From Candidatus Fermentibacterota bacterium (lineage in GTDB: Bacteria > Fermentibacterota > Fermentibacteria > Fermentibacterales > Fermentibacteraceae), in contig PDSZ01000044.1 of the NCBI GenBank assembly GCA_002748705.1, forward strand, positions 1 through 64,000: a DNA stretch of 64,000 nt, given 5' to 3'. Both the position numbers and the translations under genes were made by a program. The notes under the pieces were generated by a model that made no database searches, had not been told where the DNA came from, and worked only from the letters and a program-made list of their open reading frames with translations. Positions 8,468 to 15,460 of the stretch are shown here, one piece after another (the first letter of the stretch is position 1; each line of letters begins with the position of its first letter).

Positions 8468-9437
8468 TAACCTCTTCATCAGAGGGTTTAAGGAGCGCTT
8501 CAGAATACCTGCTCAAAGGCCTGAACCTCTCAACATTGTCTATCTGAAAAACAGCTGTTACAGGGGTACCCACTGCTGAAGCCAGGTGCATGGGACCGGT
8601 GTCAGGAGTTACAAAACAGGTAAGTGAAGCAAGTTCTTCAGGAAGTCTCTCAAGGGGTATCTTCGGTGCAGCCTGAACATTTCCACTGGAAGCATTCTCA
8701 GCTCTCAGACGCTCAGCTTCATTTCCCCAGTAGATACGAACAGGAGCCAGCTCACCTGCCATACCAGCCAGAGCTGCAAGCCTTTCCTCTGAAAAAGCCC
8801 TTCCCGGTTTGCCTCCTGCATGAAATCCTATGAATCTGTTTCTCCGGCGGCGAGAAACAGGAAGGAACGGAGGTTTCCACTCAGGCCAGCTGCTCCATAC
8901 CGATCCCAGCCGGTGAATGGCCCTGCTCTCATGAACTGTTCTTTCAGGCCATGAAGAAGGAACATGGGTATACCATCCTGCACCCTCCGGTGAAGGAGAA
9001 CCTATTCTTCGGGGAATATAGGTCAAGGCAGCCAGCATTGCAGTGGAAAGACTGAATCCGTATGGATGAGATGCATCTATAACTGTATCAAAATCCATTG
9101 ATCTTATTCTGCGGACAAACTCAATGAGAAGAAACGGGTTAACTATCTGCTTCTTCTTATTCATCTCTATGATCTCCCAGCCTCTGTTTTTCAGAACTGC
9201 TGAGAATTTATGGCTGGCAAGAACGGCGATGCGGGCAGCTGGAAATCTCTCCTCAAGGCTGCGAAGAAGGGAAGTTATAAGAACCAGGTTTCCCATTCGG
9301 TTATCTATTCTGAGAACAAGTATTCCTGACGGTTCACCGGAGGGTTTTTCTGGTTTACGCACCAGAATGGCTCTGAAAAAGCTGTTAAGCCTCTTTTTTC
9401 CTGTCCTCTCAATGGACTTTATCAGAGGAGATGTCAA
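8430..9437 (-). CDS. Glycosyltransferase family 9 (heptosyltransferase-like)
   Basis: A 335-residue GT9 protein, predicted to add a sugar to lipopolysaccharide core or a related envelope glycan at the inner face of the membrane. N-terminal ILVLRIDNRMGNLVLITSLLRSL is the usual GT9 acceptor-side opening. The signature TPDTGPMHLASAVGTPVTAVF, close to the C-terminus, contacts the nucleotide sugar. A basic N-terminus (about 30 residues) could bind the membrane. The start is TTG 9437, overlapping the miaB stop by four bases. It is the last gene of the minus-strand operon that begins at 13158. Donor and acceptor sugars cannot be told; whether this organism makes heptose is not visible here. Confidence 0.88.
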   Translation of the reverse strand: MTSPLIKSIERTGKKRLNSFFRAILVRKPEKPSGEPSGILVLRIDNRMGNLVLITSLLRSLEERFPAARIAVLASHKFSAVLKNRGWEIIEMNKKKQIVNPFLLIEFVRRIRSMDFDTVIDASHPYGFSLSTAMLAALTYIPRRIGSPSPEGAGWYTHVPSSWPERTVHESRAIHRLGSVWSSWPEWKPPFLPVSRRRRNRFIGFHAGGKPGRAFSEERLAALAGMAGELAPVRIYWGNEAERLRAENASSGNVQAAPKIPLERLPEELASLTCFVTPDTGPMHLASAVGTPVTAVFQIDNVERFRPLSRYSEALLKPSDEEVIRSLRSVLQAVR

Positions 9438-10714
9438 ACCGGTTCTCCGAAGTGGGTGTAGCCGTCAGCTGCAGTGATACGAACCTGAACAGTCTCCCCT
9501 GGTTCGTATTCACAGTTCTCCAGAATAACCATTCTGTTGCCGCCTGTTCTTGAAGCCAGCTGCCCGGGTCTCCGTGCAGTGCCTGTGACCAGTACAGGCA
9601 TCTCCCTGCCCACCAGAGCTTTTGATTTTTCCATAGTGACCCGTCCCTGAAGATCCTGAAGAACATAGAGTCGTCTCAGCCTTTCCTCAACAGGGACTGA
9701 GGGGCTCATTTCTGCAGCCTCTGTTCCCTTTCTCTCACTGTATCTAAAAAGAAAAGCATAGTCGTATCGCACTTCATCAAGAAGAGAAACTGACTTCTGG
9801 AAGTCTTCAGGGGTCTCCCCTGGAAATCCTGCAATCATGTCAGTAGAGAGAACAATGTCAGGCATCAGATCCCTCAGCATAGCCACCTTCTCAAGATACC
9901 CTTTTCGAGTATAGCCTCTGTTCATGGCTTTCAGAACCCTGTCGCTGCCGGACTGTACCGGAAGGTGAAACGATTTACAGATGTTCTTTCTGGAAGCCAT
10001 CACCATGGCAAGCTCTTCAGAAAGATCCCTGGGATGGCTTGTAACAAATCGAATTCTGCACCTGTCGCCTGCAATGTCGGAAACCTGTGCCAGAAGCTGT
10101 GGAAAACGGGTTTTTTCGAAGGTATACGAATTCACATTCTGACCCAGCAGAGTAATCTCGCCGTAGCCCTCTTCAACAAGCTGAGCCACTTCCGCTGTTA
10201 TCAGCTCAGGCGAACGGCTCCTCTCAGTGCCCCTTACATAGGGAACAATGCAGTATGTGCAGTAATTGTCGCACCCTCGAATTATGTTCACGAATGCCCT
10301 TGGGAATTCGGTTCTCACAGGGGTAAATCCCTCGTAGTTTTCTTCACCCTGGGTTGTGAGGGCTTTTCTTCCACCTTTACTGAGAAGTTCAGGCAGCCTG
10401 TGATACTCATCAGGCCCCACGACAAAATCCAGAACCTTCATCTTCTTCAGCAGGCTTGAACCGTGCTCCTGGGCAACGCAGCCGCAGAGAACCATCACCG
10501 GCCTTCTTGAAGAACACAGCCCTGCCAGGTGGGTTAAACGACCAAGAGCCCTTGTTTCAGCGTGTTCCCTTACGGCACATGTAACAACTAAAACAGCCTC
10601 TGCTTCGCTTATCTCATCGGTGAGTTCATGGCCGGACTGAATAAGTATACCTGCAAGTATTTCACCGTCATGGACATTCATCTGACATCCATAAACTTCA
10701 ATCAGGCATTTCAT
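9434..10714 (-). CDS. miaB: tRNA-2-methylthio-N6-dimethylallyladenosine synthase
   Basis: Radical SAM methylthiotransferase that modifies A37 of tRNAs reading UNN codons. The N-terminal UPF0004 domain opens with EVYGCQMNVHD and carries the auxiliary-cluster cysteines (YGCQMN, VVTCAVREHA, VLCGCVAQ). The SAM-cluster motif is RGCDNYCTYCIVPYVRG. It is followed by SFHLPVQSGSD-x-VLKAMNRGYT and a C-terminal TRAM domain ending YTHFGEPV. Length (426) and motif order fit MiaB rather than RimO or MtaB. ATG 10714 overlaps the previous stop as ATGA. It sits between a lipid kinase and a glycosyltransferase without obvious functional relation. Confidence 0.95.
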   Translation of the reverse strand: MKCLIEVYGCQMNVHDGEILAGILIQSGHELTDEISEAEAVLVVTCAVREHAETRALGRLTHLAGLCSSRRPVMVLCGCVAQEHGSSLLKKMKVLDFVVGPDEYHRLPELLSKGGRKALTTQGEENYEGFTPVRTEFPRAFVNIIRGCDNYCTYCIVPYVRGTERSRSPELITAEVAQLVEEGYGEITLLGQNVNSYTFEKTRFPQLLAQVSDIAGDRCRIRFVTSHPRDLSEELAMVMASRKNICKSFHLPVQSGSDRVLKAMNRGYTRKGYLEKVAMLRDLMPDIVLSTDMIAGFPGETPEDFQKSVSLLDEVRYDYAFLFRYSERKGTEAAEMSPSVPVEERLRRLYVLQDLQGRVTMEKSKALVGREMPVLVTGTARRPGQLASRTGGNRMVILENCEYEPGETVQVRITAADGYTHFGEPV

Positions 10715-11313
10715 CCAGGTATCACCAGCTCCATAACCAGACCTGCTGTCACAGGTATTCTCAGGTTATCATCCAGAGGCATTTCAAAGAGTTCTGCCAG
10801 AGTCGCGGCAAGAGCACCTGCTGACAGACCCCATGGTGTCAAAGCCCATCCCATGAGCCCGGAAATGTACATAAGACCCACACCTGCTGTGAGACAGCTA
10901 AAAAGCGCCGCCAGACTGCCTTCAAGTGTTCTGCCGGAAACAAGCCTCACTTTGCCGTATCTGGTTCCCACAAGCGCTGCAAAGGTATCCCCTACACTGA
11001 GGAACACAAGTGCAGAAACAGCAACTTCCTGTCTGAACATGAATATGGTCAGTGCTGCGCTGGCAACAAGAACAGTTGAAGCAGTCATGGCTCCTTCCTG
11101 CTCTTTTCCTCTCAGCACCTTACCGAAAAGCCCCAGAAAGAACCGCCTGAAAACCCTGTTCCTGTTCCTGGCAATGTCCACAAGAAGAAGACCTGCAGCA
11201 ACTGCAAGAAGAGAGAGAACAAGATCAATTCTGTCATAAAATATTGCCAGAGCGGGGATTACTACTGAGCCGAGATGAATTCCCTTTCGGAATATCTCAT
11301 CAATGTAGCCCAT
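10711..11313 (-). CDS. CTP-dependent diacylglycerol/polyprenol (dolichol) kinase-like membrane protein
   Basis: A 200-residue integral membrane protein with about six or seven hydrophobic segments. Family features of the SEC59/DGK1 group are present: the opening RKGIHLGSV, a central GDTFAALVGTRYGK, RTLEGSLAAL, and the C-terminal E-x-x-x-x-P-x-DDNLRIP. These enzymes use CTP to phosphorylate a lipid alcohol (dolichol, diacylglycerol or phytol-type). In bacteria the acceptor is generally unproven; undecaprenol recycling for envelope glycan synthesis would suit the glycosyltransferase two genes downstream. The start is ATG 11313, six bases after the PorV-like gene's stop, and the gene overlaps miaB by four bases. 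Confidence 0.82.
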   Translation of the reverse strand: MGYIDEIFRKGIHLGSVVIPALAIFYDRIDLVLSLLAVAAGLLLVDIARNRNRVFRRFFLGLFGKVLRGKEQEGAMTASTVLVASAALTIFMFRQEVAVSALVFLSVGDTFAALVGTRYGKVRLVSGRTLEGSLAALFSCLTAGVGLMYISGLMGWALTPWGLSAGALAATLAELFEMPLDDNLRIPVTAGLVMELVIPG

Positions 11314-11319
11314 TGCCTG

Positions 11320-12414
11320 CTAGAAACCCACTCCTGCAGAGATCCTGTGAGTATTGTCCAGCTGATCATGGCTGAGCCAGGCATAATCCAGAGTAACCGG
11401 ATGCCCGGCTATACCCAGTTTGAGCCCTGCGCCTGCAGTCATGTTGCCTTCGTTGGATCCAAGTCTGAGCCCTACAGTGTTGCTTATAAGAAGCTCGATT
11501 CCCGTATGGGTGTCAAAACTAACGCCTGTATCGCTGATACTGTACTGGGCTGAATACTCTCTGCCTTCAAACCTGAAGTCGCAGTCTGCGGCAAATGTAA
11601 CAACAGTGCTGAAGCGGGAGAGGGGCCATTCAAAGGAAGCTCCCATCTTGGCAGTGGGAGAAACGCTTTCACTTACACCTGAGTTCCAGAACATCCATGT
11701 ACCGAAGACATCCTGCAGGTTCAATCCAAGGGAAAACGAACTAACAGGGCTCCACTTGACTGCTGCATCTATACCTACTCCCCAGGCGCTGTAATCCATC
11801 AGCTTTCTGTATATGATTTTGGAAGAAGCCCCTATTGAGAGGTTCTCATTTACAGCTCGACCCCATGAAAGGTAAAGAGCATTGTCTGAAGCGCTTTCCC
11901 AGGTTATTCTGCCTTCATCGTAGATAAGCTCTTCACCGGGATCCCACTTGCCGTTGCCCTCTGTGCCTGAAGGATTGGTTTCAGAATCCCAGTCATCATT
12001 TCCTGAATCTCCCGGTTCACCGGAACCGTCCTCTCCGAACACTCCATCTGAACCTGTATCATACCACTGGAGATCATTTGTGTTAGCTATATCCCCTGCA
12101 TCTGTTCTGAAAATGCTTGCTGAAAAAACATCGCCTGCATACTCCTGAGAATAAGCGAGATAGTCGTATGAGATAAGACCACCAAACCGTTCAGAATGCA
12201 TGAATGCAGCAGTTCTCTCTCTGGTGGAAACGAGACCCGCCGGATTCCAGTAAGCTGCAGTTATATCGTTGGCTACAGAGGCAAAAGCACTGCCCATTCC
12301 CAGAGCCCTGGCTCCTGCACCGACATAGAGAAATTCTCCTGCATACTTATCTGCAGAAGCATTAACAGAAAACACAGTAAGAACCAGCAGGAATACAAGC
12401 AGGTGATTTTTCAC
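11320..12414 (-). CDS. PorV/PorQ-family outer membrane beta-barrel protein
   Basis: After a signal peptide ending NASA, the mature start EFLYVGAGARALGMGSAFASVANDITAAYWNPAGL is the hallmark of the PorV/PorQ (UPF0164) family, a FadL-like 14-strand barrel. In Bacteroidetes PorV shuttles T9SS cargo to its attachment machinery. Strand-rich sequence follows to the terminal aromatic-type ending AGVGF. Between about residues 115 and 170 there is an unusual Asp/Gly-rich insertion (DTGSDGVFGEDGSGEPGD and NGKWDPGEE) that looks like a calcium-binding loop. The start is GTG 12414 with GGGGAG four bases away. Four window proteins carry T9SS-like C-termini, so a role in their export is a reasonable inference, though other T9SS parts are not here. 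Confidence 0.85.
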   Translation of the reverse strand: MKNHLLVFLLVLTVFSVNASADKYAGEFLYVGAGARALGMGSAFASVANDITAAYWNPAGLVSTRERTAAFMHSERFGGLISYDYLAYSQEYAGDVFSASIFRTDAGDIANTNDLQWYDTGSDGVFGEDGSGEPGDSGNDDWDSETNPSGTEGNGKWDPGEELIYDEGRITWESASDNALYLSWGRAVNENLSIGASSKIIYRKLMDYSAWGVGIDAAVKWSPVSSFSLGLNLQDVFGTWMFWNSGVSESVSPTAKMGASFEWPLSRFSTVVTFAADCDFRFEGREYSAQYSISDTGVSFDTHTGIELLISNTVGLRLGSNEGNMTAGAGLKLGIAGHPVTLDYAWLSHDQLDNTHRISAGVGF

Positions 12415-12415
12415 A

Positions 12416-12745
12416 TTACTCCCCGTTCACATATCTGGCAAAAAGCTGCCTGTCTTCAAACCTAATCCTGGTAAAGAATAGGCCAATTCCCCAGTTACCG
12501 TCAGGAAGCTCTTCCTCCCTTATAACAACAGCCCTGGCCATTACCTGATTCCCATCCAGGTTAATTGAAACATCAACCCTGGTAAGATCTCCCAGACGAT
12601 CATCACAGATACAATAGAGACCTGAAGTACTCAGGTTAAGAGCATCTACCGGTTTGCCGGGCATTCCCCGGGTGCCAAGTACAACATCGATCCGGCCTCT
12701 ATAACGCCTTTCGTGTCTTTTTTCAGAAAGATGACTGTTATTCAA
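12416..12745 (-). CDS. PilZ-domain protein
   Basis: This 109-residue single-domain protein has the two c-di-GMP-binding signatures of PilZ: an arginine cluster RHERRYR near residues 9-15 and NLSTSGLY, the D/NxSxxG motif, about 27 residues later. Strands and a C-terminal helix complete the fold (GIGLFFTRI). It should bind cyclic di-GMP in the cytoplasm and act on a partner. The start TTG 12745 overlaps the upstream gene's stop by four bases, and only one base separates its stop from the PorV-like GTG. Coupled expression with an outer membrane barrel, a lipid kinase and a glycosyltransferase suggests control of envelope or surface functions by c-di-GMP, which is inference. Confidence 0.82.
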   Translation of the reverse strand: MNNSHLSEKRHERRYRGRIDVVLGTRGMPGKPVDALNLSTSGLYCICDDRLGDLTRVDVSINLDGNQVMARAVVIREEELPDGNWGIGLFFTRIRFEDRQLFARYVNGE

Positions 12746-13158
12746 TTACATCTCTTTTCTACCCGGTGAAAAGATTTTCTGACCAGGGATTCATCAGAAG
12801 TACTAAACCAAATATACCAGCAATTGTTCCAAAAGGTACCATCATACGATAGAATCAAGTCAATCACTATACTGAATGAGCGATTTCTCTTACTGGACAT
12901 GCTTCGCCCGTCTCTGCTGGACGGAATACCAACGGTGAGAATTACAAAGGCCAGTAATAATGCAGAAGCAGCTGAAAATCCCAGTGATTCCAGAGACGAA
13001 CCTTTATCCGGTTCCAATTCTCCTGAAAGTGCCAGTTGTCCTGTCAGAATAAACAGAAGCCCCCACAGAGACAGAACCATCTGAAAAATCACCGGGGAAT
13101 AGTGGAATACAGATTCAGGGTGAAAAAGATTCTGTACTGAAGGTTTTTCATCTGTCAT
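12742..13158 (-). CDS. Small membrane protein of unknown function, first gene of the PilZ-PorV operon
   Basis: ATG 13158 is preceded by GGAGGA six bases upstream; an in-frame GTG at 13164 abuts that Shine-Dalgarno and is unlikely. The 138-residue product has two hydrophobic segments, roughly residues 22-45 (FQMVLSLWGLLFILTGQLAL) and 60-80 (ASALLLAFVILTVGI), joined by an acidic loop. A basic/aromatic C-terminal tail of about 55 residues follows, with SSKRNRSF and several Trp/Tyr. I do not recognise the family. A membrane partner for the PilZ protein, coupled by a 4-base overlap, is an attractive idea but unproven. The tail looks less protein-like than the rest, so a frameshift near its start cannot be excluded. 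Confidence 0.6.
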   Translation of the reverse strand: MTDEKPSVQNLFHPESVFHYSPVIFQMVLSLWGLLFILTGQLALSGELEPDKGSSLESLGFSAASALLLAFVILTVGIPSSRDGRSMSSKRNRSFSIVIDLILSYDGTFWNNCWYIWFSTSDESLVRKSFHRVEKRCN

Positions 13159-13301
13159 TATCACTCCTCCTCAGGGGTATCATTAACACACAATCTGACC
13201 TGGACAAGTGTGAACTTGACAAACACTCTCTTATGGTAGATGTTGGCGTGTACCATGTGGTACCAGTTGAAAACAGAGTATACTTTTCGGGGAGGAATTT
13301 A

Positions 13302-13667
13302 ATGGCCAACAATTACAATATCTCAGCTGCAGAGATCGAAGATGGAAAAACCATGGGCGGTATCGCCTATTTTGGTATTATCGGATTTCTTATCGCTTAC
13401 CTGACAAAGAAAGAAAACAAGTTCGTGGCTTTCCACGCGCAGCAGAGTCTCTTCCTTATTATCTGCAGTATTCTTTCACCGATTCCGGTTCTCGGTCAGA
13501 TCATAGCGCTTTGCGTCTTAGTGCTTGCAATCATTGGTCTGATCAACGGCTTCAAGGGCGAAGCAAAGCCTGTACCGGTTGTAGGCGAGTTTGCTTTCAA
13601 GCTCGGTCTCTTCAAGGTGGAAGAAAACGCTGCTCCTGAAGCTCCCGGCACCCCGAATGTAGAATAA
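13302..13667 (+). CDS. Small membrane protein, DUF4870-like (copy 1)
   Basis: The start is ATG 13302 with GGGGAGG seven bases upstream. The 121-residue protein begins with a conserved soluble lead (NISAAEIEDGKTMGGIAYFG). A first membrane helix, a short KKENKFVAFHAQQS loop and two more helices follow, ending in an Ala/Pro tail. The FHAQQSL motif between the first and second helices is typical of DUF4870/Tic20-like small membrane proteins, whose function is not established. A paralogue follows after a terminator. A perfect TTGACA lies at 13216-13221, but no convincing -10 box is at the right distance. Small hydrophobic residues and absence of catalytic motifs suggest a structural or regulatory role. 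Confidence 0.78.
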   Translation: MANNYNISAAEIEDGKTMGGIAYFGIIGFLIAYLTKKENKFVAFHAQQSLFLIICSILSPIPVLGQIIALCVLVLAIIGLINGFKGEAKPVPVVGEFAFKLGLFKVEENAAPEAPGTPNVE

Positions 13668-13690
13668 AGCAGAACATTAAATTGAGTTCA

Positions 13691-13720
13691 AAGGGGGGCG
13701 CGAGTTCGCCCCCCTTTTTT
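13691..13720 (+). terminator. Strong intrinsic terminator between the two DUF4870-like genes
   Basis: AAGGGGGGCG (13691-13700) pairs perfectly with CGCCCCCCTT (13707-13716) around loop CGAGTT, followed by TTTT to 13720. It begins 23 bases after the first paralogue's stop. The next gene's Shine-Dalgarno starts only about two bases beyond the T-run. Confidence 0.85.
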
Positions 13721-13732
13721 GAAAGGATGAAA

Positions 13733-14074
13733 ATGAGCGGCTCATTCAATATCGGTGCAAAGGAGATTGAAGACGGAAAAGTCCTTGCAGGTATTTCCTA
13801 CTTCGGTCTGATCGGATTTATTATAGCCATGCTTGCCGGCAGAGATAACAGATTTACCATGTTTCATGCCCAGCAGTCCCTTCTTATATCACTGCTCTTC
13901 TTTGTACGCTTCATTCCGTTTACACCCTGGATACTCGATATGATAGTGGGCTTTATCGTCTTTTTCTTCTTTATAATAGGGCTTATTAACGGATTCAGCG
14001 GCAAAGTTCAGCCACTTCCTCTTGTGGGTGAAGTGGCATACTCTTTGGGTATCTGCAAAGCAGACGCTGAATAG
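13733..14074 (+). CDS. Small membrane protein, DUF4870-like (copy 2)
   Basis: A 113-residue paralogue of the preceding gene: SFNIGAKEIEDGKVLAGISYFGLIGFI, FTMFHAQQSLL, LINGFSGKVQPLPLVGEVAYSLGI. I took ATG 13733 as start because AAAGG (13722-13726) is correctly spaced for it; the ATG at 13727 abuts that site. It is more hydrophobic than copy 1 in the second and third helices (LLFFVRFIPF, IVFFFFIIGL) and lacks the Ala/Pro tail. Because a strong terminator lies directly upstream, it needs readthrough or a promoter within the first copy. mgtE follows 26 bases downstream in the same direction. Confidence 0.75.
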   Translation: MSGSFNIGAKEIEDGKVLAGISYFGLIGFIIAMLAGRDNRFTMFHAQQSLLISLLFFVRFIPFTPWILDMIVGFIVFFFFIIGLINGFSGKVQPLPLVGEVAYSLGICKADAE

Positions 14075-14100
14075 GAAACAGAGAGCCTGAAAGGAGCAGC

Positions 14101-15459
14101 GTGGCCATAACACCCACACAGCTGAACTACATCAGAAAACTTCTGGCACAGAAGGCCTCAGGAAGAGCTGCAGTAGCCATCAGCAAGATACACCCTGCGG
14201 ACATAGCTGAACTGTTTTCAGTAAGCCTCACTCCGGCGGAAACAAGAATGCTGGTTGACCTGCTTTTCAGCCAGCTTAAAGCCGGTGTTGTTCTTGCTCA
14301 GCTCCCTGATTCGCTCCTTACAGAGGTTCTTGATGACCTGGATGACGCCAGCATAGCCAGAATACTGAAGAGACAGGACCCTAACGATGCACTGCAGTTT
14401 CTCTCCCAGCTGGACCCTGACAGACATGACTCAATACTTAAGCTTCTGCCTGAAAGCATAAGGTACAGAATAGAACAGCTGATGATCTATCCTGAAGACA
14501 GTGCCGGACAGTGCATGGCTTCCAGCTATATGTCCATTCTTCCTGACCTTACTGCAAACGAAGCAGTGGAACAGATAAGAAGCCAGAGCGAAGATGTTGA
14601 TGTTCCTTTCTATGTCTATGTGGTTGCAGACGACAGAATGCTTCTGGGAGTCGTTCCCCTCAGAAGACTGGTCACCTGTCCTCAGGATACCCCCATAAGG
14701 GAACTCATGGTCGATGATCCGTTCACTGTTGACACCGATGATGATGTGGAAGAAGCAGCTGCCATCGCGAGAAAGTATGACATAATGGCAGTACCTGTAG
14801 TGGACGGCAGTCATCACCTTATGGGCGTGATTCCTGGAGATTCCCTCTTTGAAGTTATGGAGAAGGAAGCCACCGAGGATATGTACAGAATGGCCGGTCT
14901 CTCTGATGAGGACAGTGTATTCACCCCGGTGCCCACTGCTTTCAGACAGAGATTCCCCTGGATACTGGTAAACCTTGTTACCGCATTTGTCGCCTCAACA
15001 GTTGTAAGGATGTTCGAAGGAACCATTGCCCAGTTTGCCGCGCTTGCTGCGTTCATGCCGGTAGTTGCAGGAATGGGCGGAAACATAGGTAACCAGTCCC
15101 TTGTTGTGATTACCAGAGCCATTGCCCTTGGAGAACTTGATTTCAGCAGCGCAAGAAAAGCTCTCTTCAAGGAATCGAGCCTTGGGCTGCTCATGGGACT
15201 GGTGGCAGGACTAGTCGCAGCGGCTGTTGCATGGCTTTCCTCTGGAGATCCATCCCGCTCATTTCAGCTGGGTATTGTGATTCTTGTTTCCATGGTGGCC
15301 AATATGTGGCTGGCAGGGCTTCTTGGAGCTGGAATACCCCTTACTCTGAGGGCAATGGGCAGAGACCCTGCCCTTGGAAGCAACATTCTTCTCACTGCAT
15401 GCACCGACTCAATAGGTTACCTTCTTCTGCTGGGTCTTGCGATGCTTGTTATCACCTGA
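14101..15459 (+). CDS. mgtE: Magnesium transporter MgtE
   Basis: A Mg2+-gated magnesium channel of the inner membrane, 452 residues as usual. The N-terminal helical domain (HPADIAELFSVSL to DDASIARILKRQ) and two CBS domains (about residues 135-260; VPFYVYVVADDRMLLGVVPLR, DIMAVPVVDGSHHLMGVI) sense cytosolic Mg2+. The C-terminal membrane domain has five helices with the signature GMGGNIGNQSLVVITRAIALGEL. The start is GTG 14101 with AAAGGAG upstream. The stop is one base before the glgB ATG, so the two are probably translated from one message. Confidence 0.95.
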   Translation: MAITPTQLNYIRKLLAQKASGRAAVAISKIHPADIAELFSVSLTPAETRMLVDLLFSQLKAGVVLAQLPDSLLTEVLDDLDDASIARILKRQDPNDALQFLSQLDPDRHDSILKLLPESIRYRIEQLMIYPEDSAGQCMASSYMSILPDLTANEAVEQIRSQSEDVDVPFYVYVVADDRMLLGVVPLRRLVTCPQDTPIRELMVDDPFTVDTDDDVEEAAAIARKYDIMAVPVVDGSHHLMGVIPGDSLFEVMEKEATEDMYRMAGLSDEDSVFTPVPTAFRQRFPWILVNLVTAFVASTVVRMFEGTIAQFAALAAFMPVVAGMGGNIGNQSLVVITRAIALGELDFSSARKALFKESSLGLLMGLVAGLVAAAVAWLSSGDPSRSFQLGIVILVSMVANMWLAGLLGAGIPLTLRAMGRDPALGSNILLTACTDSIGYLLLLGLAMLVIT

Positions 15460-15460
15460 T

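Noticed and set aside
12742..13158. Frameshift in the small membrane protein
   Set aside because: The tail is odd, but no other frame gives a better continuation and the 4-base overlap with the PilZ gene supports the stop.
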